Of a stretch of 49,238 bases of DNA, positions 8,889-16,935 are shown piece after piece; the stretch's first letter is position 1, and the number at the start of each line of letters is the position of its first letter. Source of the stretch: an uncultured bacterium (GTDB lineage Bacteria; CSSED10-310; CALFER01); assembly GCA_937951895.1 (NCBI GenBank), contig CALFER010000032.1, forward strand, positions 1-49,238. Direction: 5' to 3'. The notes under the pieces are model-generated. The model made no database searches. It was not told where the DNA came from and saw nothing but the letters and a program-made list of their open reading frames with translations. Position numbers and translations under genes: made by a program.

Positions 8889-9360
8889 GCCGGGGCCTTC
8901 CTTCCCGCCACATCGATGCCATGATCAACAGCATGCCGATAGTGATACAACTGTCGGCCACATTGAAGGTCGGCCAGTGATAGGAGCGAACGTAGACATC
9001 CAGAAAATCGACGACGTACCCGAGGCGGATCCGATCCGTGAGATTTCCGATTGCTCCACCCGAAATCAGCGCGATGGAACATGCGACCAGACGGTCTCCG
9101 GCCGGTCGTTGCATATACAGATAGATCAGAATCGCGAAGGCAGCCACCGACAGACTGATCAGCGCAATCGATCGCACAGGTTCTTCGACTCCGCTCAGAA
9201 TTCCGAATGCAGCCCCGTGATTATGCACGAGACTGAGTTGGAAGAAAGAAGGGATCACATCGATCGAAGCATGCGGATCGAGATATCGCGAGACGATGAA
9301 CTTGGAAGTCTGATCGGACGCGAAAGCAACGGCGATGATGGCGATCATCCAGAGTGTCAT
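8878..9360 (-). CDS. lspA: Lipoprotein signal peptidase (signal peptidase II)
   Basis: 160 residues with four membrane segments; it cleaves the signal peptide of diacylglyceryl-modified prolipoproteins. The catalytic aspartates are D109 in GNLTDRI and D136 in FNVADSC. Other family landmarks are 'DQTSKFIV' near the N-terminus and 'VHNHGAAFGIL' (family NxGaAFg). The open frame extends upstream to 9393, but ATG 9360 overlaps the ileS stop in an ATGA arrangement and gives the normal family length. The ileS-lspA order is a widespread bacterial pairing. Confidence 0.96.
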   Translation of the reverse strand: MTLWMIAIIAVAFASDQTSKFIVSRYLDPHASIDVIPSFFQLSLVHNHGAAFGILSGVEEPVRSIALISLSVAAFAILIYLYMQRPAGDRLVACSIALISGGAIGNLTDRIRLGYVVDFLDVYVRSYHWPTFNVADSCITIGMLLIMASMWREGRPRHAP

Positions 9361-12131
9361 GAGACGGTGATGATACCATGGCAGCGAGGGCACAGGTCAG
9401 CGTGATCGGTGTGACTTCCGACACCCCGATCGTATTTCCAGCACCGGGCGCACTTTTCACCCTCCGCCATTCTGACTCCGAACGTGATGTCTTCCACTGT
9501 TCCCTCGCTTGCTCCCGTTGATTCAAGCTGGATCTGTGAAACGATGAAAACTTCTGCGATTGCATCGATCGCGAACGATCGCAGAAATTCAATCATATCG
9601 GCAGAAGCGCGAATGGTCAGGTTCGCATCGAGCGAGTGTCCGATTATTTTCTGCTGACGCGCACTCTCCAGGTCGATCGCTGCGCGTTCGCGGATCCTCA
9701 GGAGCTGCTCCCATCTGGCTGCAAGGGTCTGGTTACTCCAGTTTGCATCGATCGCATCGAACCGGGCAATATGGACGCTCCCCGAACACCCCGGAATGTA
9801 GCCCCAAATTTCTTCCGCCGTGAATGCGAGAATCGGAGCGATGCATCGAACGAGATTAGTCAGGATGAGATAGGTGACGTATTGGCCGGACCGTCGGGCA
9901 GGATCCTGGGCCGCGGAGACATAAAAACGGTCTTTGGAGATATCGAGGAAGAGGGATGAGAGGTCGACGATGCAGAAGTTGTGGATGGCCTTGACGACAT
10001 TGTAGAACGAATATGAGGCATAGGAATCCATCACTTTTCTCTGGGTTTCCGCCCACCGATGCAGAATGTAACGATCGAATTCCGTGAGATGCTCGACCGC
10101 CATGCTGTGAACGGCAGGATCGAAATCGGACAGAGTCCCGAGCATGAACCGGCAGGTGTTGCGAATCCTGCGGTAGGTTTCGGTCAATCGGTTCAGTATC
10201 TCGTCCGAAATCCGGATATCCTCGGTGTAATCCTCGGCTGCCACCCACAACCGCAGAACATCCGCACCATATCGCTGGATCACATCTTCAGGGACAACGA
10301 CATTCCCGAGCGACTTGGACATTTTCTTGCCGTCACCGTCGACCACGAACCCGTGTGTCAGGACCTGTTCGTACGGTGCAACACCATAATTGGCAACGGA
10401 TGTGAGCAACGAAGACTGGAACCATCCGCGATGTTGATCACTGCCTTCCAGATAAAGCGACGACGGCCATCTCAATCCGTTCTCGGACGTCAACACGGCC
10501 CGGTGGCTGACGCCGGATTCAAACCACACATCGACAATATCCATTTCCCGTTTGAATTTTCGGCCGCCGCACGATGCACAGGTCGTCTCTTCGGGCATGA
10601 ACCGTGAATCTTTGGCCGTCAGCCAGATATCGGATCCGTCTTCCCGAACCGCGTCCACGATTCGTCGGCTGACATCCGGGTTCTTGAGGATGGTTCCGCA
10701 TTTCTGGCATGTGAAAATCATGATCGGAACACCCCAGACACGCTGTCTGGAAATACACCAGTCAGGTCGATTCTCGACCATCCCGAAAATTCGTTCCCGG
10801 CCCCAGCCCGGCACCCAACTGACCTGACTGATCGCGTCGAGTGCTTTTTTCCGCAGGTCGTTTTCCTGCAGGGAGATGAACCACTGCCGAGTCGCCCGAA
10901 AAACGACCGGCTGCTTGCATCTCCAGCAATGCGGATAACTGTGAGTCAGGTCCCTCCGGGCCAGAAGGTATCCGGTTTTATCCAGCAGCTCATTGACACT
11001 GGCATTCGCCGTAAACACGTTCATTCCGCCAAAGTGAGGAAGTTCCGGGATGAAACAACCCGCATCATCAACCGGATTGTAAACGTCCAGACCATATCTC
11101 AGTCCGGTTTCGTAGTCTTCCTGCCCATGCCCGGGAGCCGTATGCACGCATCCCGTGCCGGTTTCATAGGTCACATAATCCGCCAGAACCAGAACGGATG
11201 TCTTGTCGAGAAACGGATGGCGGCATTCGAGACCCTCCAGCACAGCGCCTTTGAAACGTGCAATGATCCGGGGAAACTGGAACCGACAGATTTCGACGGT
11301 TTCCCTGAACAAGGAATCGGCGACGATGTAGATCGCTTCACCTTCCTGAAATGCAACGTAATCCAGGGTTGGATGGAATGCGATTGCGAGATTGGCCGGG
11401 AGCGTCCAGGGAGTAGTGGTCCAGATGATGACATTGATTCCCGCTCGTCCGGCCAGTTCCGGAATCCGTTCGCCGGGATCGGACACCATCGGGAAACGGA
11501 CCCAGATCGATGGTGAGGAGTGATCGGCATACTCGACTTCCGCTTCTGCCAACGCGGTCTTACAGGAGATACACCAGTGAACGGGCTTGAATCCCGAATA
11601 AATCGATCCGCTCAGAAGGATTTTCTGTAACTCATCGACGATCGTCGCCTCATACGCTCTGGACATGGTCAGATAAGGACGTTCCCACTCGCCCAGACCG
11701 CCGAGACGTCGGAACTCCTCGCGCATCACCGAGACAAATCGCTCGGCGTACGCCGCGCATTCCGCACGGATTTCGACATGCGACATCGATTTCGCCGAGC
11801 CACCGAGTTCTTTCATCACGTTATGTTCGATGGGCAGACCGTGGCAATCCCAACCAGGAACGTACGGAACACGGTATCCCTGCATCGTTTTGAATTTGAC
11901 CACCATGTCCTTCAAAATCTTATTCAGAGCAGTTCCGATATGAATATGGCCGTTCGCATACGGTGGCCCATCATGCAGAACAAACAGCGGGGCATCTTTC
12001 CGTGAGTCGCAGATCTGACCGTATAAATCGTCGACATACCATTTTTCGAGGATTCTGGGTTCATTCTGTGCGAGATTCGCCTTCATCGGAAATGATGTCT
12101 TCGGAAGATTCAATGTCGATTTGTAATCCAT
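9357..12131 (-). CDS. ileS: Isoleucyl-tRNA synthetase
   Basis: 924 residues, a complete bacterial-type class I IleRS. The HIGH-type signature is in 'PPYANGHIHIGTALNK' near the N-terminus. The editing (CP1) domain carries 'GTGCVHTAPGHGQEDY', and the KMSKS loop is 'GKKMSKSLGNVV'. The C-terminus ends in a zinc-finger-like 'CARCWKYDRG'...'LCPRCHG'. GGAG lies seven bases before the ATG. The leader is short (about 45 nt from a candidate promoter) and shows no T-box. It is followed by lspA with a 4-bp overlap. Confidence 0.97.
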   Translation of the reverse strand: MDYKSTLNLPKTSFPMKANLAQNEPRILEKWYVDDLYGQICDSRKDAPLFVLHDGPPYANGHIHIGTALNKILKDMVVKFKTMQGYRVPYVPGWDCHGLPIEHNVMKELGGSAKSMSHVEIRAECAAYAERFVSVMREEFRRLGGLGEWERPYLTMSRAYEATIVDELQKILLSGSIYSGFKPVHWCISCKTALAEAEVEYADHSSPSIWVRFPMVSDPGERIPELAGRAGINVIIWTTTPWTLPANLAIAFHPTLDYVAFQEGEAIYIVADSLFRETVEICRFQFPRIIARFKGAVLEGLECRHPFLDKTSVLVLADYVTYETGTGCVHTAPGHGQEDYETGLRYGLDVYNPVDDAGCFIPELPHFGGMNVFTANASVNELLDKTGYLLARRDLTHSYPHCWRCKQPVVFRATRQWFISLQENDLRKKALDAISQVSWVPGWGRERIFGMVENRPDWCISRQRVWGVPIMIFTCQKCGTILKNPDVSRRIVDAVREDGSDIWLTAKDSRFMPEETTCASCGGRKFKREMDIVDVWFESGVSHRAVLTSENGLRWPSSLYLEGSDQHRGWFQSSLLTSVANYGVAPYEQVLTHGFVVDGDGKKMSKSLGNVVVPEDVIQRYGADVLRLWVAAEDYTEDIRISDEILNRLTETYRRIRNTCRFMLGTLSDFDPAVHSMAVEHLTEFDRYILHRWAETQRKVMDSYASYSFYNVVKAIHNFCIVDLSSLFLDISKDRFYVSAAQDPARRSGQYVTYLILTNLVRCIAPILAFTAEEIWGYIPGCSGSVHIARFDAIDANWSNQTLAARWEQLLRIRERAAIDLESARQQKIIGHSLDANLTIRASADMIEFLRSFAIDAIAEVFIVSQIQLESTGASEGTVEDITFGVRMAEGEKCARCWKYDRGVGSHTDHADLCPRCHGIITVS

Positions 12132-12182
12132 GATTCGATCTCCAATCCCGGTTCTATCGGCAGCCGGTGCAACAATCCCCGA

Positions 12183-12212
12183 AATCTATCAGCAAGAAGC
12201 TTTTTGAGTCAA
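12183..12212 (-). promoter_or_regulatory. Candidate promoter for ileS-lspA-lgt
   Basis: Minus-strand TTGACT (12212-12207, 5/6) and TAGATT (12188-12183, 4/6) with an 18-bp spacer, about 45-50 nt upstream of the ileS start. A second TTGACA lies at 12234-12229 without an obvious -10 partner. The gap from the preceding glycosyltransferase (99 bp) is longer than other intra-operon gaps here, which supports an independent promoter. Confidence 0.45.
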
Positions 12213-12230
12213 GGCTGTTTAAATGATGTG

Positions 12231-13865
12231 TCAATAACTGCGCATGGGCTCGTCCGGACGTCTGTATTCGCGAATGCACAGATCCTGATCCGTGTTCTCG
12301 TTCCTTCTCAGCCAGCCATGTTCTTCCAGCGCATGCAGAAAGGCATGGTCGATGATCCATTCAACAGAGACCGAAGAGCCGTTTCGATCGTACTGTCGCG
12401 CGAGTACCCACACCGTCTGAACGCCGGTTGCATGGTCCAGTTCCTCCGCGATCGCTCGTCCCTCCTCCTTCAATGCATCCAGGCGCTTCAACAATGCAAG
12501 ATCATCGGACCAACCGGGATGACTGTCGGTCGAACCCGGAAATGATCGGATCGACACGATATGTCCCATCTCGGCAAGATGATACTCGACGGTGATCCGG
12601 CGGATACCCATTGCGTACACACGATCATTCGGATCGACGTGAGATGCAAGATACTGCGCGGATTTCAGGTCGAGATGGTTTTCTTGCAGTTGCTCCACCA
12701 GATAGAGTCGCAAACCGGAACCCATCATGATCGAAGCACAAATCACTGCGAGAATCACCCATCCGGTCGCTCGACAGACCGGTGCTCGTCGACGAATCCA
12801 TTCCACGAATCGAGACAGACCGATGCCAAGGATGATGAGAAGCGCTCCGAGTGCCAGGAAATCATGACGTCCTGGCAGAAAAAAAGGATGATTGCGCGCA
12901 GAAAGCAGTCGCGCCGTGATTGGAATTCCTGGCCAGAAACAGAACAATGGAGTGATCGAGCGGGATGATTCGGATTTTAGAGGCAGAAGCGCGAACAGGA
13001 AAAGAATGCATTGCCCAATCACTGCCGGAACCGTGATGAAATACGTGATGTGATGAACACCGAGCGATCTCAGTTGATCGTTATAGTTGATGCTTTCCAG
13101 AAGCATCTCAATGACGCGCGGGATTGAAGACTCGGCAGGATGTGCGACAAACCACGGCACTAAAATCCAGTTTCCACCTTGATGAAACATGGTCGGAAAA
13201 ACCCAAGCAACATACGGCAAAAACAACGATCCGGCAATTCCGATGCTCAGGAGAAACCGAATTTTCGATCGGGGTGAGCGAACTGAAAGAACCACTCCTG
13301 CTGCCGAAGCCGCCAACATCAGAACACCGAAAAAATGCAGATAACATCCGATGAGCGTCACCGATCCGAGTCCCAGAAGTGCCAACCCATCATCTCCGTG
13401 AACGTCATCCGTCAGATACCGGATTTGGAGCAGACACATCATCAGCAGAAGCGGATAGGTGCGTGCTTCGAGTGCATACAGATGATTGAGAGGATGGAGT
13501 GCCAACAACAGGAAGGCAGACCAGCCGGCCAGTCGTCCGGCAAGCGATCGGGTGATCCCGAAGATGAGAAGCAGATTCACGATCGAAGCCAGAACACTCG
13601 GGACCCGGAGCGTCCATTCCGACGAACCTGCCAACTCGATCAGAACGCCGATCAGCGCGTAATACAAAGGCGGAGAGCTATCCAGACGAACGAGATCCAG
13701 GAACGGACCTCGAGTCAACATACTGGCGTGAAACCATGTGCAGTACTCGTCTTCCCATAGATCGAATCGATTCAATACCGACAACCAGTACCATGCAATC
13801 AGTGTCAGCAGAACAACCAATGCGATGCGTTCGATCGATTGTGGATGCCGAGAACTCTTCGTCAT
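12231..13865 (-). CDS. GT39-like (ArnT/PMT) integral membrane glycosyltransferase
   Basis: 544 residues with about ten to eleven hydrophobic segments in the N-terminal two thirds and a soluble C-terminal part. The first periplasmic loop contains 'FDLWEDEYCTWFHA'; the acidic D/E pair is the metal/donor-binding motif typical of lipid-phosphate-sugar-using C-fold transferases. 'RVPSVLASI' and 'HPLNHLYALEARTYPLL' follow the usual GT39/PMT_2 layout. The open frame extends to 13905, but ATG 13865 is one base after the stop of the upstream B12-type gene and makes the better start. It is the last gene of the minus-strand series led by the TGS/uridine-kinase-like protein. The acceptor (lipid, protein or polysaccharide) cannot be predicted. 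Confidence 0.82.
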   Translation of the reverse strand: MTKSSRHPQSIERIALVVLLTLIAWYWLSVLNRFDLWEDEYCTWFHASMLTRGPFLDLVRLDSSPPLYYALIGVLIELAGSSEWTLRVPSVLASIVNLLLIFGITRSLAGRLAGWSAFLLLALHPLNHLYALEARTYPLLLMMCLLQIRYLTDDVHGDDGLALLGLGSVTLIGCYLHFFGVLMLAASAAGVVLSVRSPRSKIRFLLSIGIAGSLFLPYVAWVFPTMFHQGGNWILVPWFVAHPAESSIPRVIEMLLESINYNDQLRSLGVHHITYFITVPAVIGQCILFLFALLPLKSESSRSITPLFCFWPGIPITARLLSARNHPFFLPGRHDFLALGALLIILGIGLSRFVEWIRRRAPVCRATGWVILAVICASIMMGSGLRLYLVEQLQENHLDLKSAQYLASHVDPNDRVYAMGIRRITVEYHLAEMGHIVSIRSFPGSTDSHPGWSDDLALLKRLDALKEEGRAIAEELDHATGVQTVWVLARQYDRNGSSVSVEWIIDHAFLHALEEHGWLRRNENTDQDLCIREYRRPDEPMRSY

Positions 13866-13866
13866 G

Positions 13867-14487
13867 TCAACAATACAACGGGGCTCGTTCAAAGGGGACC
13901 GCAAACGAGATCGATTTCTGAGGGATCATGTACCCGGATTCGCTCAATCGGACCTGAATGCGATCGGCATTCAACACGCGCAGAAGGTCGAACTGCGCAT
14001 CGAGTTTCCAGCGGCCAAAGCCCGGACTTCGTCTCGGTCCTGCATGGAGACCGAGCATGCGTCCCTCCTCGATCAACGTCCGATTGACAGCCACGGCAGC
14101 ACCTTCGGCATACGCGGAGCCCAGGGCATCGATGATCACAGCTTCGGCCACATCCCCGGTCCGCTGACGACGTTCCATCTCACCGTCTATCGTCGAACCG
14201 ACCGTCACAACCGCCAGTCCGATCGCATCCGTCTTCCCGAATGGCGGAACCTGCAGAGTCGATGGATCGAACAAACCATATACAGCCGCTGCCTGAACAA
14301 TCTCGTGCATCCGGCTCCGGATTCGAGCGCAGATCGATTCCGCCAGACCCTGCCCCGATTCCCCCGCCCGGTGTCTCCAAATCCGATCGGCTTCCTCCAG
14401 TCGTGGCTCGAAATCAAATGCCTGTATCACTCGTGTTTCATTCAGAACAATCCGAATCCGGGGTGCCGGGAAACGAGGACAATCCAT
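13867..14487 (-). CDS. Stand-alone methionine-synthase-type B12 activation domain protein
   Basis: 206 residues resembling the C-terminal reactivation domain of cobalamin-dependent methionine synthase (Met_synt_B12 family), which binds AdoMet during reductive methylation of inactive cob(II)alamin. Supporting stretches are 'VVTVGSTIDGEMER', 'AVIIDALGSAYAEGAA', the 'SPGFGRWKLDAQ' block and 'SGYMIPQKSISFAV' (family SPGYG.wpl.eQ and m.P.kSvS). No cobalamin-binding or homocysteine/folate modules are attached. ATG 14487 is chosen because the frame upstream overlaps the pfkB gene; the ribosome-binding site is weak (AAAG), so the start is uncertain. It sits between pfkB (17 bp upstream) and the glycosyltransferase (1 bp downstream). 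The partner corrinoid protein is not in the window unless it is the radical SAM enzyme at 15383. Confidence 0.8.
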   Translation of the reverse strand: MDCPRFPAPRIRIVLNETRVIQAFDFEPRLEEADRIWRHRAGESGQGLAESICARIRSRMHEIVQAAAVYGLFDPSTLQVPPFGKTDAIGLAVVTVGSTIDGEMERRQRTGDVAEAVIIDALGSAYAEGAAVAVNRTLIEEGRMLGLHAGPRRSPGFGRWKLDAQFDLLRVLNADRIQVRLSESGYMIPQKSISFAVPFERAPLYC

Positions 14488-14504
14488 GGCTGTATCACTA
14501 TCTT

Positions 14505-15401
14505 TCAACGCAAGCTTCCGATCGTGAACTCGCTGGTGAGGGGAATTCCCGGTCGTCCCCCGAGATATCGGCAACTCAGAGCGGCTGCGCGGTTCGCGAG
14601 ATCGAAACAGGTTCGGGGCGGCAATCGGTGAAGCATCCCATAAACAAAACCGGCATGAAAGATGTCTCCCGCACCCGTTGTATCCACGGCCATGACCGGC
14701 AATCCCGGTACCCGGAATCGGTCACCTCCGACATCACAGATCGCTCCGTCTTTCCCGAGCGTTATCGCTGCGATGGGTATGCCATAGTCAGCAAGCCGAT
14801 CCAGAGTCCGTTCAGGATCTGAATCTCCGAACTCGATCAAACCGAAATCCGAACTGGCGATACAGACATCGACATTCGGCAGGAGCCATTCACGGGCCTC
14901 ACCGAGCGCTTCGGCATCCAGAAGAATCCTGCCTCCTTCCGCTTTTACCCAATCACAGGCCTGCCGGTCCGCTGATGGCTCATGTCCGTCGATCATCAGC
15001 CAGTCCACACCGCGAAACCAGTCACGTTTCAAATCGCCACAGTCCAGATTCAATGCAGGATCACGCTCCCAGAAGATCGTTCGCTCACCATTACCACGAT
15101 CGACACAGATCGAAGCCTGTTGCGTGTGCGCTCTCGCGGTGCACAGAATCGAATCCAGCGGGATGCCTTCCTTTCCGAGATCTTCGCGGATGCGCTCTCC
15201 AGCGGGATCGTCACCGACTCGCGCAATACAGCGGACGCGAACACCCCAGCGATGCAGTGCGGAGGCTGCAGTCACGGCCTGTCCTCCGGTCACCCTGGCG
15301 GATTGAATGATCCTGCATTTGGAACCCCGATCAGGATACGTCGAGACGATGAAGAGATGATCCATCGCCGCATATCCCAAAGTCACGACTCGGGATGACA
15401 T
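14505..15401 (-). CDS. PfkB/ribokinase-family sugar kinase
   Basis: 298 residues, the normal length for ribokinase-like carbohydrate kinases. The N-terminal signature is 'RVTGGQAVTAASALHRWG' and the C-terminal signature is 'DTTGAGDIFHAGFVYG', containing the catalytic Asp and the anion hole. It begins 'VTLGYAAMDHLF', typical of the family. The substrate (ribose, fructose, adenosine or another nucleoside/sugar) cannot be read from these motifs. The ATG at 15401 overlaps the radical SAM gene by 19 bp; a GTG at 15386 that overlaps its stop is an alternative. Confidence 0.9.
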   Translation of the reverse strand: MSSRVVTLGYAAMDHLFIVSTYPDRGSKCRIIQSARVTGGQAVTAASALHRWGVRVRCIARVGDDPAGERIREDLGKEGIPLDSILCTARAHTQQASICVDRGNGERTIFWERDPALNLDCGDLKRDWFRGVDWLMIDGHEPSADRQACDWVKAEGGRILLDAEALGEAREWLLPNVDVCIASSDFGLIEFGDSDPERTLDRLADYGIPIAAITLGKDGAICDVGGDRFRVPGLPVMAVDTTGAGDIFHAGFVYGMLHRLPPRTCFDLANRAAALSCRYLGGRPGIPLTSEFTIGSLR

Positions 15402-16909
15402 GCCGTTTCCCGTAATCCGGTTCGTTTTCTGAACAACCGGTTCCTGATCTCACCGATCGGACCGAATACCGCCTGTTCGATGCGGGGATGGATCCTGCAG
15501 AGCAACTTGGACAACAGCACCGCTGCATAGATGATGAGAGCGCGTGGAAACGGTGTATTGTTGAACAGGTTGTGGAACCCGATGAAGTGCGTACCCTTCC
15601 GGATGAGTCGACGCACTGACGCGGAGAACGGGAAGAAACCATCATCGAGCAGAGCGAAATCATTATAGAAACGGCGCATGTGATACGGGAAATACGTGTT
15701 GCTCCGATAGATCCGGCCGAACCGATCCGACATCCACCAGGACTCGAGACCATGCTTCTGACTGTACTCCTCGTAGATCCCCGTGCCGGGCACCGGGATG
15801 AGCACTCCGAGCGGGTTGAATTCATCGACCGACGGAGCGATCTCCTGCAGATACCGCAGGGATTGCCGGACACTTGCCGGACTGTCCCACGGGAAACCCC
15901 ACATATACCCGACGATCGAACGAATCCCGGCTTCCCGGGTCCATTCCAGAACGGTGCGTGCCTGTTCGAGATCGAGATGTTTGTTGACGCGCAACAGTGA
16001 TTCCCGATCTCCTGTCTCGACACCGTAGAAAATCCTGAAACATCCCGATCGCCTCATTTTCCGGAGAAGTTCACGGGTCGTGAGATCCATTCGGGTGGTG
16101 CACTGCCATCGGATCGGGTTCGGAAACCGACTCAGTATCATGTCGCACAGCGCGTCGACGCGGTTCAAATCGGCCGAAAAAGCATCATCCATGAACTCGA
16201 AGGCGGTCACTCCGTGTGTGTCATGCAGCATGCGCATCTCGTCGAATACACTCTCCGCACTCCGCAATCGGCAGCCATGCCCGAATACACCTTTGTAGCA
16301 GTAGGAACAGTTGGCCGGACATCCTCTACCGCTGAACACCGGCCCGTATACCTGGTAATCGAGCGTCTCGTTCGCATACCAGTCCTTCGGAAAGAGATGC
16401 TTAGCCGGATATGGCAGGGTATCGAGATCCCGGATCAGGGGTTGAGGCGGCGTGTGAATGATATCGCCATCGGAATTCCGAAATGAAAGACCCCGGACAG
16501 CAGAGAGATCCAGGGATTGTTCGATCGCCGCCGTCAACTCAGGCGCAGTCCGTTCACCCTCTCCCCTGACGACAAAATCGCACCCGTTTCGGATCGCTTC
16601 ATCCGCGAGCAGGCTGGGATGCGGTCCTCCCACGACAATCGGTTTCCCGAGAGTGCGCAGGGATGCGATGAATTCATAGGCCGGTTTGATGAAAATAACA
16701 TTGAGCGTCAGCCCGATCCAGAGCGGATCGAACCTCCGCGCGATCCGAATCGCCTCGGCTTCATCACACGGGGGATGAAGTGCGGACAGGTCCAGGATTT
16801 TTACGTCGTGTCCGGAAGCCTCCAGAGCCGCCGCGACATAAGCCAGATTGAGAGGGGGCGTAAAATTGCGATACAGCGAAGGCGGAAAGATGAGGAGGAT
16901 GCGTGACAT
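15383..16909 (-). CDS. B12-binding-type radical SAM protein
   Basis: 508 residues. Residues ~1-150 look like a cobalamin-binding Rossmann domain ('RILLIFPPSLYRNFTPP', 'LEASGHDVKILD', 'VGGPHPSLLADEA'). The typical DxHxxG base-off motif is not evident, so corrinoid may bind base-on or not at all. A radical SAM domain follows, with the CxxxCxxC cluster in 'GRGCPANCSYCYKG' and 'FEFMDDAFSADLNRV'. The C-terminal ~130 residues are basic and partly hydrophobic. The family includes B12-dependent methylases and ring-forming enzymes; substrate unknown. It lies 26 bp after the TGS/kinase gene and shares the operon with pfkB and the B12-activation-type protein. Confidence 0.9.
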   Translation of the reverse strand: MSRILLIFPPSLYRNFTPPLNLAYVAAALEASGHDVKILDLSALHPPCDEAEAIRIARRFDPLWIGLTLNVIFIKPAYEFIASLRTLGKPIVVGGPHPSLLADEAIRNGCDFVVRGEGERTAPELTAAIEQSLDLSAVRGLSFRNSDGDIIHTPPQPLIRDLDTLPYPAKHLFPKDWYANETLDYQVYGPVFSGRGCPANCSYCYKGVFGHGCRLRSAESVFDEMRMLHDTHGVTAFEFMDDAFSADLNRVDALCDMILSRFPNPIRWQCTTRMDLTTRELLRKMRRSGCFRIFYGVETGDRESLLRVNKHLDLEQARTVLEWTREAGIRSIVGYMWGFPWDSPASVRQSLRYLQEIAPSVDEFNPLGVLIPVPGTGIYEEYSQKHGLESWWMSDRFGRIYRSNTYFPYHMRRFYNDFALLDDGFFPFSASVRRLIRKGTHFIGFHNLFNNTPFPRALIIYAAVLLSKLLCRIHPRIEQAVFGPIGEIRNRLFRKRTGLRETACHPES

Positions 16910-16935
16910 TCGGATCAGGCGGTTCCGTCACCACC

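Noticed and set aside
8040..8924. A 294-codon plus-strand open frame opposite lgt
   Set aside because: It mirrors lgt completely, and lgt has clear family signatures; the translated product is low in hydrophobic residues and shows no motif.
12132..12230. T-box riboswitch upstream of ileS
   Set aside because: The leader is about 45 nt from the likely promoter and contains no T-box consensus or specifier stem.
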